NCBI GenBank assembly: GCA_030268105.1
Contig: BSDZ01000079.1
Span: 2,051,501 to 2,115,500, forward strand
DNA length: 64,000 bases
Direction of reading: 5' to 3'
Source: Volvox africanus
Taxonomy: Eukaryota; Chlorophyta; Chlorophyceae; Chlamydomonadales; Volvocaceae
Shown here: positions 1-10,162 of the stretch, piece after piece
Layout of the letters: each line of letters starts with the position of its first letter
Position numbering within the stretch: position 1 is the first letter of the stretch
Notes under the pieces: model-generated
Database searches by the model: none
Seen by the model: the letters and a program-made list of their open reading frames with translations, nothing else
What the model was told of the DNA's origin: nothing
Made by a program: the position numbers and the translations under genes

Positions 1-479
1 TCTTTTGGAGACGTTTACGAGGGGTAAGCTGCGTGTTTCCCTGGAGGATGATTATGCCTGCCAGTCATTCCACTACAGATGATTGGGAATGAGGCAAAGC
101 CAGTGCGAGGTCGCAAATGGCGTGCCGCTGACCGTGCGACACCCCTGGAAATGCAGCGTCGACACTGAAACTGGACGGTCGGTGGCCATTAAAGTAATCG
201 ATTTGGAGGACGTGTAAGTATGGAGATGATTCCAAGAGCAGCAGTTAGCCTTGCTGCTGGACTGTGTACTCAACAGCTTCCCCAACGCGCAGGGAGGATG
301 ATATACAGGACATTCACAAGGTACAAATAGAACACTAGTTTGGATAGCGGTTGGGGTGTTGCGGTTGGGTCGCAATTAAATAATAATAGGTCTGAAAGAC
401 TGGAAACTACAGCAACCATCGACCAAATTCTAGTGCAAGGGTCGTGTCTTCTCTGTGCAGATGGCACAGCTTTAAAGGA

Positions 480-1110
480 AGGTGTTGGTTCAGGGGGGGG
501 TGCAGTGTGGGTTCATCAGCGTATTGCTCAGCATGCAAAGGTGTTGGGCACCTCAAGTATCCCGAGGGGTATGGAGAGTGTATGGATCTGTACCAGGAAT
601 AAGGACGCTGATGGTCAAAGCCTTCTGTCAGGGGGGCTGTTTCTGCTCCAGCTGGCTCAAAGAAATACAATGGCATAGATGGATGAGCCAGTGGTGGTAC
701 CACAGATAAAGGCTTTGGGGAGGCTCTTCTCTCACCTACGTCGATTTCACAAAGGACTGCTTAAGTCCTCATTGCGGGGGACATGAATGCCAGAATTGCA
801 GGCTTTCGGAAGTTATTTGATGTGTTGCCTGGCCTGGAGCTGGAGGAGCTGGAGGTGTAACGCTTGATACCTCCACGGCCTTCCTCGAATCCCCGTTGCA
901 AAGACCCCATTTAAGGAAGGTTTTGGATGAGCTACTGTAAAGACCTTTCATGAGTTTGTGCTGGTGGCTTTGAACAGGAGGGTTCCAGGTGATGCAGATA
1001 GCTCTGTATCCTTTGGCACATAAATTGTACAGGAGTACGAATACGAGTGGCATTGATTTCTACTTGGCTTCGTCCCTCCTAAATAAGAAGTCACCCTTAA
1101 CTTTCCAAGA
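480..1110 (+). pseudogene. Degenerate LINE (non-LTR retrotransposon) endonuclease domain
   Basis: No open frame is intact, but pieces of an apurinic-type endonuclease (EEP fold) read in order through several frames. An N-terminal beta-strand block with HQRIAQHAKVLG and PRGMESVW lies at about 510-590. The diagnostic IAGDMNARI motif (family GDxNAR) lies at 771-797 and is followed by a stop at about 858. RRVPGDADSSVSFG then appears in another frame near 980-1020, and SGIDFYLAS in a third frame at 1046-1072. The order and spacing fit the endonuclease of L1-like LINEs. At least three stops and two frame changes show it has long been dead. Sequence up to about 1590 may be the linker to the lost reverse transcriptase, but I cannot recognise it. 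The class is fairly secure; the clade is not. Confidence 0.6.
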
Positions 1111-2356
1111 GGTGCTCAGCGTCCTTGGTTGCATCCAACGGTAAAAACACAGGTGCTTTTATGCGTGGCATTATGCAGTCCATCTACGCCTAATTATTAG
1201 TATGCGTAAAGAGGTAAATTTGAGAAATTGCCTTGTTAGAACGCTCATGTCTGACAAGGTCTGGCCACTGGCGCAGCCTTTGGGTGTAATGATTTCAGAC
1301 CAAGCCAAGCCTACCCCTTGCAGGGCCACGACCCTTCCCAGCTGGTGCGGTATTGCCTAATGCCTGGGGCCGTGCTTTCCCGTCCGGTGCTGGCTTGGAT
1401 TATTGCTGTCGGTCTTGTTGAGATGATGTGGTTGCTGAGGGTGTCCAAAGTCGCCAGAACACTGCAGCCGCAAGTGTTAGCACTGTTGGCTGGGTGCAAA
1501 ACCTTATGCAACGTTGAGGAACGCGTTGCTGGCAAAAATGTTGCCACCGTGACAGAGGCTCTAGAGGCAGGTGAAGTGGCCGCCTGAAGCCTCGCAAAAC
1601 TTAGATAACCAGTCCAAGTGGCCCCCTTTGCAACGTGGCAAAGAGAAACTGACCGTAAGGCGTCTGTGGTAGCGCCAACGCACCCAATGCACCTGCTGCC
1701 GGGATTGTTGGTGGGCCCCTGGAACTAACCGCATTGTCATGACAGAAGGGCGTCACCAATGCCTATGCTCATGCAGCCATGTTGTACAAAGAGGCTGCAG
1801 TGGTGCTGTCAATGCTCGTAGCCCCGTTAGAACTCCAGTCTACCTGTATTACCGCATCAAAGTGAATGATGCAGTGAGATCTGGCAATGGAATGGATACA
1901 GCCGCCGTCCAACCTGGCTGCTGTGGGGCCCTATAAGCCGTGAAAGGATGAGACCAGCCACTTCGTTGAGCCTAAACACGATCCTTTGCCTGAATAGGCG
2001 ACACAATCCAAACTGGCTTGTAGCCACCTCAACCAATGGTATACAGTTCTTTGGGCGGAGGTTATCGACCATCCATATGGCTGGATTCTAGGTCTAGGAA
2101 CACCTCGGCCACCAGGTTAAGTAAAAAGCAGTATTCCACATGCCCCTCGGAGCCGTGGCAACAAGGCAGCAAGGTGTATAGCATTAGTCCATATACCTTG
2201 GGTACACACCCGCCAAGAACAACGAGCGCAGGATACATATGGCAGGGGCACATGTGTCCCTGTCGGCACATGTGTTCCGTAGAACTCAGGAGCCGAAGCG
2301 TCTTGCTGAGCAACCCATGCACAGGATATACCGGCCATAATGGAATGGCCAATCTT
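1111..2356. other. Gene-poor stretch, possibly more LINE debris
   Basis: Only short open frames are present, the longest being 89 codons at 1318-1587 (+), with no motif I recognise. The right part should hold the 3' UTR of the S33 gene, which is transcribed leftwards. No RNA gene or repeat array was seen. Confidence 0.4.
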
Positions 2357-3313
2357 TCATTTCTTCTTGCCACCGGCCTTCCCACTCTGGGCCTCTTCGC
2401 CTTCCGCTCCTTCACGCTTGCGATGTCGCCGGTTCAGCGCCTTGCTTCGTTCACTGTTAATGTGCATCAGCAGGAGCGGCAGCACACAACAGAGCAGGAA
2501 TAAAGTCAGTATTGGCAGCACGAGTGGCAGATAGGCGGCACGAATCTAGAACCCTAAAATTCCAGCTCTGTCATTCCAACTATTTCGTTCGGTTACCAAA
2601 ACTCAGGGTATACAACATCTTTGCCTGCTACTGTGCAATTTCTAGCTTGACAAAGGATCCCATATAAGCTCCAGCCCTCCAGGGTAACTATCGCTAGATG
2701 ACCGTCATTGCACAATCAGGTTGCACGGAGCTGCTTAAACCCTGCAACGTGTCTCCTGCGCGAATGCAATCGTCATGCCGGATTCCCAGTTTCAGGGAGA
2801 CAAAAGGCCTTACGTTGCAAATCATTCATTCCCCAATAACGCATTGTCAAAGACAATAAGCAACTCACTATTCGTGCTCCTCGTTGTGGAAGCCCGGGAG
2901 CTTGGAAGGCGGCATGAAGTACCAGTCGGCCAGAGCTCGGCCTTGCAGCGGCCTCGCGAGTGCCCGTCGGCCAGTCTGCTCACCCTGCTGGATGGGCCGG
3001 CCAAACAGCTGAAGGCGAATACGCTGGAGAACGTGCTCAGGTATGCCGTTCGGGTCCGGGTATGACTGAACCAGACCTACGAGGGCACTATCCTCGGTCG
3101 ATGAGGTGGTGTCCACGGCGACCGACGCATGTGCATCCACTTTGGCCGGTGCTGTCGCGGAGGTCGCAGCGAAACGGACTGAGGCCACCGTCTCCCGTGC
3201 CTGACAAGTATCCCAATATTTTAATCGCCGATTGCGGAACAAAATACAGACGCTCTCTTGCCAATTTGTACCTTGCAGAAGGGCTGCGACGTTGAGAGAG
3301 TTGCGCCAATCAT
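2357..3313 (-). CDS. MRPS33: Mitochondrial ribosomal protein S33 (mS33), three exons
   Basis: Small-subunit protein of the mitochondrial ribosome. Model: complement(join(2357..2453, 2869..3200, 3272..3313)), 156 aa. Splice sites are canonical: AAG|GTAC..CAG|GCA (phase 0) and TA|GTGAGT..CAG|TG (phase 2). Residues 1-50 are rich in Ala, Ser and Thr with few acidic residues, as expected for a mitochondrial presequence. The S33 core is the block HVLQRIRLQLFG, then TGRRALARPLQG, a WYFMPP turn, and a basic Lys/Arg-rich tail (RSKALNRRHRKR) ending GGKKK, all in the order known for the plant and animal family. The codon rebuilt across the second intron gives HEYERSK, which supports that join. The start in exon 1 is chosen because it yields the presequence; it is the least certain part. 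Confidence 0.8.
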
Positions 3314-5486
3314 CGGCGAGAAACTCCTGACAGAATCTTGGCTTCCTTTAACCAACCCGAGCCGCCCACTTGCACTAGCGCCACAATCTGATAACACCCA
3401 GGCCACAGCGAAGGCGCTACCCCATCTTTGGCGCCAGGCCGTCCCATTCTTAAATTGAGAAGCTATCGTATTCCTTAGGCCCGAACACATTATAAAACAT
3501 CCACAACTACCTTCACCTGTGTGCTTCGCTGCCCGGAGAAACAGTGCTGTTAACTAATGTGCCTTTGAAGATTTAATTCAGGAAAAATCACAGTCATTTT
3601 TACCAAATTTAGAATCACCTTGTTATACTCTAATCCTGGCTAATCTCGCGTCGACACTCCGACGAAGCACAGTACGAAGTACGATACGACACACCAAAAC
3701 CTTTCGGACATTCAAGAGAAGCTGATCTAGCCGTTGTTTATTACTATCAAACAGGTTAACAAACCGCATATATGAATCTCCATGGTACCGCCTTATGGGT
3801 TTTATTTGTTACTTCGACATGGTTGACACCCTTCCACCTGGCAATATGATGGTAAATTACGTGTGGATTTACCTGACTTTCCCCTGCAGGTGATTGGGAG
3901 GCTTAAACAAGTTTCACATATCGGTTGAACTGCCGATGTCGGTGACGCGCCTGGCGACTTGAGCATCACCCCAAAACCTGACATCACCCCAAACAGACAT
4001 GACAGACCCTAACGAACATGCATGTTACATGCCCTGTTTTTGACTGGGTGGGGGCTTTGCCTCCAGAGCGGCTGTCGGCATGTCGGTTGTTGTTGTGGTG
4101 TAATGTAGGTTATCGCTTGCTTGTGCAACTAGCAGTGGACGGAGGGGAGGCCTTAGCCACCGGAGTGGCTTTGGCCGGGACATCTTGACTGTCCTTGTGC
4201 AACGAACGGGAAATGGGTCGGAGGTGAAAACCCACCACATGGAGAGTTGAGACCCACGAAACACGCGATCGAGATCCTTGGGAACTTTCTTGGATACGTC
4301 CGGTGTCCCTGGATATATAATGCATGGGCCTCTGGCCACATAAACAATATCTTTCGACACCAACTTTATTTGGGCAGACTCTCTCAAAACTGAATTGGCA
4401 CGAGCGTCTGCAGTACCTTGACACAACCCATAGGCACTCATGTTGTATGTCAATGTCACATTAGGCCAATGCACATTTTCCATACCTACGCAGCAGTGAG
4501 TTTTACTGAACAGAGTAAACACTGAGACATTACACTTGCATCGTGCAAGGTGTCAGCTGGATACGACCAACAGATAGACCCCACTCCCCACATTACACTC
4601 TATGCCAAGTGTATGTCTTTGGGGACTCAGACTCTGATCCCTGACCGCCTTATAAGCCTGATATGGGCGCATGACCACCGTCAATATCAGGCATTGCAAC
4701 GAGTAACACATCTTAGACCCTCCGAGTCCAAGAATCCAATGTCCCCAGGTTTCTGTGCTCAGTTCCGCCATTTGGTTCAACCCCAACCCAACAAAGCCAG
4801 CACACATGCAACAAGCAACATGCACCTGTACGGCTAGCAGCTTCCTCTGGCTTCTACAGCCTGCCAATATAAGAAACCTTTCCAAACGTCAGCCCAACTC
4901 AAGTGATCCACTACAGACATCGCTTGGTGCCCCCTCAATGCAGTGCCCCCCACACGTCACACGTCACACGCTATGCTACGCACCCGCACACACATAACTT
5001 GGGAGTTGAGCCGTATTGAGCCCTATTATGTATAGTTCTCACTTGAACTCAAACACGCTCCTACCTTCAATTAAAAACTGCGGCGTGAGACCACCCAGGC
5101 CGGGTCATGGAGGTGGGTACTGCCAAGCTCACGTCAACCTACCTACACAGGAGTTCCCCGCCCTGTACGTGCATTCGTGACGTAAATGCCCCATAATGAA
5201 ATGCGCTATTGCAACCCGGGTATGAATTGAGGGATGTGAATCCAGACACTCCCAAACGATTGATATTTTTTATTTTGGAGCATCTCGTGAGCTAAAAGTT
5301 TACCGCGCATGGTTTTGTTGAAAACGGCTGGGTCAGCGGAGATAATTAGAAGATACAGGCAACAGTGCATCCTCTTAGGTCAGCAGCAGAGGGCAATGCA
5401 AGCCCGACGTGGCCGGACGACTGGCGGGTCAGATAGCCTTCTTCGCGGAGCGGAATTCGCAAGCAGCGCCTTGTCGCACAAGACGC
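3314..5486. other. Intergenic, no gene supported
   Basis: About 2.2 kb between the S33 gene and the copia element. The longest open frame is 165 codons at 4025-4522 (-). It matches no family I know and ends in a low-complexity Thr/Pro stretch, so I treat it as chance or an old relic. The left end should contain the S33 promoter. Confidence 0.4.
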
Positions 5487-5643
5487 TGCGAACCCCGAAA
5501 GAACATCTGGGTTCCGGAGCTAAGGAACTGCAACACCGTTACCAGGACAGTTTCCCTTAACTCGTGTGTGCTTCTTCCATGTAATATAACAGATATACTG
5601 ATATCCTCACGGCTCTCCTGTCCCGGTATTTAGGGAAAGTTCA
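5487..5643 (+). repeat. 5' LTR of the copia element
   Basis: Aligns with 10017-10162 through the shared block from agaacatctgggttccgg to tatttagggaaagttca, ending in CA. The first 15 or so bases (tgcgaacccc) match the other LTR only loosely. It has 14 bp (5' gcaacaccgtta part) that the 3' copy lacks. It should carry the element's promoter. Confidence 0.75.
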
Positions 5644-5646
5644 AAA

Positions 5647-5660
5647 GGTTATGAGCCCCG
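5647..5660 (+). promoter_or_regulatory. Copia primer-binding site (initiator tRNA-Met anticodon arm)
   Basis: GGTTATGAGCCC starts three bases after the 5' LTR. Its complement, GGGCTCATAACC, is the anticodon stem-loop of eukaryotic initiator tRNA-Met, exactly so in the yeast tRNA as I remember it. Drosophila copia is known to prime from a cleaved initiator tRNA-Met fragment rather than the tRNA 3' end; this placement implies the same mechanism. Confidence 0.6.
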
Positions 5661-5664
5661 CGCG

Positions 5665-5698
5665 AGTGACTACTGCGGTCATAGCGCGAGTAGTCACT
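5665..5698 (+). other. Hairpin in the copia leader
   Basis: AGTGACTACT at 5665-5674 and AGTAGTCACT at 5689-5698 are perfect 10-bp inverted repeats with a 14-nt loop, just 3' of the primer-binding site. It could act in primer placement, dimerisation or packaging of the genomic RNA; that is inference. Confidence 0.5.
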
Positions 5699-5752
5699 GC
5701 GGTTTAGCAGACTCAGGTTTTGAGTGGCACCTTGTTTTAGGGCCTGACTAAT

Positions 5753-6103
5753 ATGGGGAAATGGAAGGGCGACTCGCTCAAGGATATCAAGGACTACATC
5801 CGATGGTCTCGGCGAGCTAAGCTGCACCTGAAGGAGGAGAAGCTGTGGAGCGAGAATACCGACAAACCCATTTCCGCCGGTGACAAGGCCGAGGATGCGA
5901 AGACGGCGCTGTGCACTATGGTCGGCGACGACTTCCTGAAGGAGATCGAGGAAGCAACCTTTGCAGCGGCCGGGTGGGATCTCCTGAAGACTATGTTTGT
6001 CAACCAAATGTCTCTTCAGCAACAGGAGTATAACGCCAAGCTCTCCACTATCAAGAAGCCGGATACAGAGAGATTCGACAGACTCCTCCAGCACAGCAAC
6101 TGA
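5753..6103 (+). pseudogene. Copia gag, N-terminal part
   Basis: Opens at the first ATG after the leader and begins MGKWKGDSLKDIKDYIRW, a helical capsid-like region typical of copia gag (W..WS..AKLHL, then a GWDLLKTMF block). The frame is genuine gag up to about residue 108 (RFDRLL, codons ending near 6088). There it runs into the inverted insert, and the last residues (QHSN, stop at 6103) come from antisense protease sequence. Confidence 0.75.
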
Positions 6104-6342
6104 CATCACCCTTTCCCAGTGTGTCGCCGTCCACAAATCCATGTGATATACTCCACTCTCCCCCTCTGCACGATATCCCATCATGATGATAATGTAATGC
6201 CTGTCATTCTTCTTCTTGCGTGATACGACAACACCACCTTCCGCTATGTCAACTCGGCAACCTTTCTCATCTAGTCGCCCTAGAGACAGGAGCCTGTGTC
6301 CCAATCCGGGCACGTACCAGACGTTTTCAACAGTTATATCAT
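6080..6342 (-). repeat. Inverted copy of the element's own protease/pre-integrase segment inside gag
   Basis: 263 bp at 6080-6342 are a nearly identical reverse complement of 6990-7252. On the minus strand this segment reads ENVWYVPGLGHRLLSLGRLD and beyond, as the plus strand does at 7003 onward. The junctions show short homology: agactcctc at 6080-6088 is shared between gag and the insert, and tatcat near 6335-6342. The two arms are separated by 647 bp, so a transcript could fold into a long hairpin. A switch of template or strand during reverse transcription is the simplest explanation. Confidence 0.85.
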
Positions 6343-6733
6343 GCTGTCGGCGGCTGCAAAATTCCACGAGGCGACAGCCAATACCATCGCTCCTGCGCTC
6401 AAGGCCACTGAGCTGAAAATGCTTGGCAAAGAAGAGGAGCAGGGAACGCCAGCTTTGGCGTTAGGCAACCGCCAAGGATCCGGCGGTGGCCATCGGCAAC
6501 AGCAGCAGCCGCGACAGCAACAGTCGCGGCAACAGCAGTCGTGGGATGATGGAGGGTTCACACCAACGTGCTGGAAGTGCGGCGGCGTGGGCCACATAAA
6601 GAAGGAGTGCCCCCAGTATCTGGCGGGGCAACAGGGTGGCGGCGGCCGCGGCAATGGTGGCAACCGCGGCAATGGCGGCAACCACGGCAACGGTAACAGT
6701 GGTGGCGGCGGCAACAGGGGCAACGACAGGTGA
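6341..6733 (+). pseudogene. Copia gag, C-terminal part with zinc knuckle
   Basis: Gag resumes after the inverted insert with MLSAAAKFHEATANTIAPAL, then a Gln-rich stretch (QQQQPRQQQSRQQQ), the nucleic-acid-binding CCHC knuckle CWKCGGVGHIKKEC at about 6571-6612, and a Gly/Asn/Arg-rich tail of GGNRGNGG repeats ending at a stop at 6731-6733. A part of the central gag is missing and replaced by the insert. Confidence 0.8.
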
Positions 6734-6745
6734 AGAAATGCGTTC

Positions 6746-7495
6746 TTGCTGACCCTGGACGTCGCCAAAAACAACAGTGCAGTTAACAAACTGCGCCACC
6801 ACATAGAATCCAAGGGACGATGGCTTCTGGACAGTGCAGCTGGACATCATTGCATGGACTGCAATGAGGATCTGACAGATTATGTCGAGGTGAACAATGG
6901 ACCCGTCATGGTCGGTGCATTTGGAGTAGAACGGCGTGCCCTAGGTTATGGCATGGTTCTGTTTATGTTAACTGTGCACGGAGAGGATTATGATAAAACT
7001 GTTGAAAACGTCTGGTACGTGCCCGGATTGGGACACAGGCTCCTGTCTCTAGGGCGACTAGATGAGAAAGGTTGCCGAGTTGACATAGCGGAAGGTGGTG
7101 TTGTCGTATCACGCAAGAAGAAGAATGACAGGCATTACATTATCATCATGATGGGATATCGTGCAGAGGGTGAGAGTGGAGTATATCACATGGATTTGTG
7201 GACGGCAACACACTGGGAAAGGGTGATGTCAGTTGCTGTGCTCGAGGAGTCTATCGATTTGTGGCACTGGTTCGAGCATTTGGGCCATGATGGCCTCAGC
7301 AGGCTCGTAAAGGAGGAAATGACCGAAGGCTTGCCCCTTAGCGCGGCACAAGTTGAGAAGGCCATTGAGGGGAAGCGCACGTGCGAGCCGTGCATCAGGG
7401 CCAAGCAAACATCGTGCATCACATCCACCATCAGGCAGCACGTGCAGTTCCATTTTGCAATGTGTGCACTCGGACGTCTGCGAAATGCCAGTTAA
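6746..7495 (+). pseudogene. Copia protease and GAG-pre-integrase region
   Basis: The frame holds WLLDSAAGHHCMD, the copia protease active-site region; the family motif is D(S/T)GA, here DSAA, so the glycine is lost. The flap-side ENVWYVPGLGHRLLSLGRL follows. The pre-integrase domain reads LWHWFEHLGHDGLSRL, then CEPCIRAKQ, part of the HHCC zinc site. The frame is lost near 7440, and the continuation QCVHSDVCEMPVKSLGGARY lies in the frame that opens at 7353. The segment 6990-7252 is the donor of the inverted copy in gag. Confidence 0.8.
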
Positions 7496-8349
7496 GTCTT
7501 TGGGCGGTGCAAGATATGTGGTCACACTCCTGGATGAGTACTAAAGTTTCTCTCTTGTGCGACCAGTTGCTTCCAAGGACATGGTCCCAAGAGTGGTGAA
7601 GGAAACGCTCACGCTGATGGAGACCCAGACTGGGCAGCGTGTGCGTGAACTGCAATCCGACTGTGGGCGGGAATTCATCAATGCCCACATGCACGGTTTC
7701 TTCGGGGAAAGGGGGATTCTACACAACACGACCGCCCCATACACCCCTGAACAGAATGGCCATGCGGAGCACCTCAACCGCACACTATTAGAGAAGGTCC
7801 GTGCAATGTTGCAGGATTCTGGTTTAGGGCAGGACTTCTGGGCTGAGGCTATGGCGACGGCATGCGCAGTCCGCAACTGTTCGCCCGTCAGTGGCAGCAA
7901 CGCCACAAGTTGTTTCACGGCTCAAGCCTGATGTGTCTGTATTGCGGGTTTTTGGTTGCGTCGCGTGGGCTTACACGGAACGCAAGTTCCGCAATAAGTT
8001 AGATGCGGTCAGCATGAAAGGCATGTTCGTAGGTTATGAGCGTGGAGGAAAGGGATACCACGTGTATTTGCCGGAAAAATGCAGAGTTGTCTTCACCTGC
8101 AATGTTCGGTTTGAAGAGTGTGTCCCGGGCAAGCCTGCCCTACTCCCCGGTTTGAGCAAGGAGGCCCGCACGGATGACAATGACGACGATGAGAACGAGG
8201 AAAACCCCGATGTAGATCCGGGGGAGTTAAGTGGTGACGGCATTGTCGACAGCGATGATGAGAGCAATGCGGGGGAGATTAAAGAGGCTCTGGCTGCGAC
8301 TGCGGGGGAGATCAATAGTCCAGCCGCAGCCCTCCAACGGTCTGGGTGA
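7446..8349 (+). pseudogene. Copia integrase
   Basis: The catalytic core keeps all three metal-binding residues: D in VHSDVCE, D in LQSDCGREF and E in YTPEQNG. It is broken by a TAA after LLDEY at 7542-7544 and by a frame change near 7890. The C-terminal part then reads PDVSVLRVFGCVAWAY, MFVGYERGGKGY and an acidic Asp/Glu-rich linker (8170-8280) to a stop at 8347-8349. The wreck is recent enough for easy reading, but it is not functional. Confidence 0.85.
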
Positions 8350-8364
8350 GATCGGAAACCGGTA

Positions 8365-9230
8365 GTGAAGTGCGACCCATCCTACATCCCGCGGAAGAAC
8401 CCTGAACGCGTCATCACGGCCGCCATCGACACTCTCATCCAGCCATCATCGTATGAGGAAGCTATAAGGACACCGCAAGCAGCGCACTGGCAACAGGCCA
8501 TGGAGGACGAGATTTCATCCCTCCACCAGCAGAGGACCTGGTGGCTGGAGCGCCCGCCACCAGGAGCTAATGTTATCCCCGGGAAGTGGGTTTACAAAAT
8601 TGAGCGGGATGCAGATGGCCAGATTGAGCGTTTTAAGGCTAGGTTTGTTGCGAAGGGGTTCAGGCAAATTGAAGGAGTTGATTTTGAGTAAGTGTTCGCA
8701 CCGACCGGTGCTCATGCCACCGTCCGAGCGTTTCTGGCTTTGGCGGCAGCAGATGAGCTGGAAGTGCATCACTTGGATGTGCGCACTGCATTCCTGCATG
8801 ACGATTTGGAGGAGGTTATCTACTGCGAGCAACCACCCGGGTTTGTGACGGGTGAGCCAGGTCAGAAGTGCCGGTTGCTCAAGGCACTGTATGGCCTAAA
8901 GCAGGCAGGTCGTGCATGGCACCAGAAGCTGACGGACACTCTGATCGCCAGCGGGTTTAAGGTGTCCGATGCGGACCCGAGCATGATTATCAAGCGCATG
9001 GGTAAGCATGTAGTTCGCATTCTTGCGCACATTGATGATCTGATAATCACGAGCGATTGCATCAAGCTGATGGCTAGCGAGAAGCGCCAGCTGTTGGAGC
9101 AGTTTGATCTGCGTGATCTGGGCGCTGTTTCCGTGTTCCTGGGGATGGAAATCTCACGCAATAGGCACACAGCCACGTTAAAGATCTCCCATAAGTGATA
9201 TGCACTTGATGTCGTGGAGCGTTTTGGTAT
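8365..9230 (+). pseudogene. Copia reverse transcriptase
   Basis: Conserved blocks in order: WQQAMEDEISSL, WVYKIERDADGQIERFKARFVAKGF (split over 8587-8670), APTGAHATVRAFLALAA, HHLDVRTAFLHDDLEE (first catalytic Asp), LLKALYGLKQAGRAWH, and a box reading AHIDDLIIT where most copia elements have YVDD. In-frame stops are TAA at 8689-8691 in place of an expected Glu codon, and TGA at 9196-9198. Confidence 0.85.
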
Positions 9231-9239
9231 GTGAATCCT

Positions 9240-9997
9240 GAGCCGATTCCTATGCAGCCCAATCTGGTGCAGCTGACGGCAACGGGGGTCGGCAATGTCG
9301 ATCAGGATCCGTTTGAGGATGCCACCAAATATCGCACACTGGTGGGCAGCCTGATGTATTTGGCGTTAATAAGTAGGCCGGACATTGCACAGTCAGTGTA
9401 ACGGCTGGCGTGATATATGTCCAAGCCAGTACAGGCCCACTGGGAAGCAGCAAAGTCGGTTTTGTGTACATGAAGGGTACAGCGGCGTACGGTATTGTGT
9501 ACGGCCACAGTGATGGTTTGCATGGGTATGCAGATGCCGACTGGGCTAATGATAGGGACGATCGTCGCTCAACTACTGGCTACGTTTTCCTGCTGAACGG
9601 TGGAGCTATCAGCTGGAAGAGCCGATTGCAGTCGACTACGGCCGCGTCAATGGTGGAGTCAGCGTACATGTCAGCGTCATTTGCAACGCGAGAGGCAATG
9701 TGGCTACACAAGTTAATGGCTGATCTGGGGCAGCCAACTGAGGCAGTACGCATTTTGGATGACAGCCAAGGCGCGATCAGCCTGATTCGAAACCCCATCA
9801 AGTCCGATCGGAGCAAGCACATCGACGTGATGCACCACTTCGTTCGGGAAAAGGAGAATCACGGATATGTGGTTTTCGAGTACTGCCGCACGGAGGACAT
9901 GGTCGAGGATATGCTGAGCAAGCCCTTGCCGCAGGTGGAATTTGAAAAGATTGCGTTTGTGCATGGGCGTTTGCTGAGAGGTTTTGATTTTCGATGA
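9240..9997 (+). pseudogene. Copia connection and RNase H domains
   Basis: The connection region PMQPNLVQLTATG..YRTLVGSLMYLALISRPDIA ends at a TAA at 9400-9402. RNase H then runs from about 9410 to 9997 with D in YADADWAND, E in SMVESAYMS and D in ILDDSQGAISL. The typical tail DVMHHFVREK and EDMLSKPLP follows. The stop at 9995-9997 lies 19 bp before the 3' LTR. Confidence 0.85.
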
Positions 9998-10016
9998 TGT
10001 TCTGTTCGCGAGGGAG

Positions 10017-10162
10017 TGTTAACCTAACGACCAGAACATCTGGGTTCCGGAGCTAACGAACCAGGACAGTTTCCCTTAACTCGTGTGTGCTTTTTCCATG
10101 TAATATAACAGATATACTGATATCTTCACGGCTCTCCTGTCCCGGTATTTAGGGAAAGTTCA
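10017..10162 (+). repeat. 3' LTR of the copia element
   Basis: Starts TGTTAACC just after a purine-rich GCGAGGGAG polypurine tract (10008-10016) and ends TTCA. It lacks 14 bp present in the 5' LTR (gap after 10058). Confidence 0.8.

Larger units (their letters stand above)
5487..10162 (+). mobile_element. Ty1/copia LTR retrotransposon, degenerate, Osser-like
   Basis: A 4.7-kb element bounded by two related LTRs, with the copia order gag, protease/pre-integrase, integrase, reverse transcriptase, RNase H. Diagnostic pieces are a CCHC zinc knuckle in gag (CWKCGGVGHIKKEC), a pre-integrase block with WHWFEHLGHDGL, integrase D,D,E residues, a reverse transcriptase with an LDVRTAFLH block and a DD box, and RNase H with DADWAND. 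Integrase lying before reverse transcriptase puts it in copia, not gypsy. It is inactive: stops and frame changes occur at about 7440, 7542, 7890, 8347, 8689, 9196 and 9230-9400, and gag carries an inverted self-insertion. The LTRs differ by a 14-bp indel and several substitutions, and no target-site duplication is evident (left flank gacgc, right flank aaagt). I recall a similar 4.9-kb Volvox element, Osser, but could not compare them. Confidence 0.9.

Noticed and set aside
4025..4522. 165-codon minus-strand frame considered as a gene
   Set aside because: It has no family resemblance, a low-complexity end and no splice context; insufficient support.
5630..6367. Long minus-strand open frame (245 codons) overlapping copia gag
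   Set aside because: It is the antisense of gag joined to the inverted protease copy, not an independent gene.
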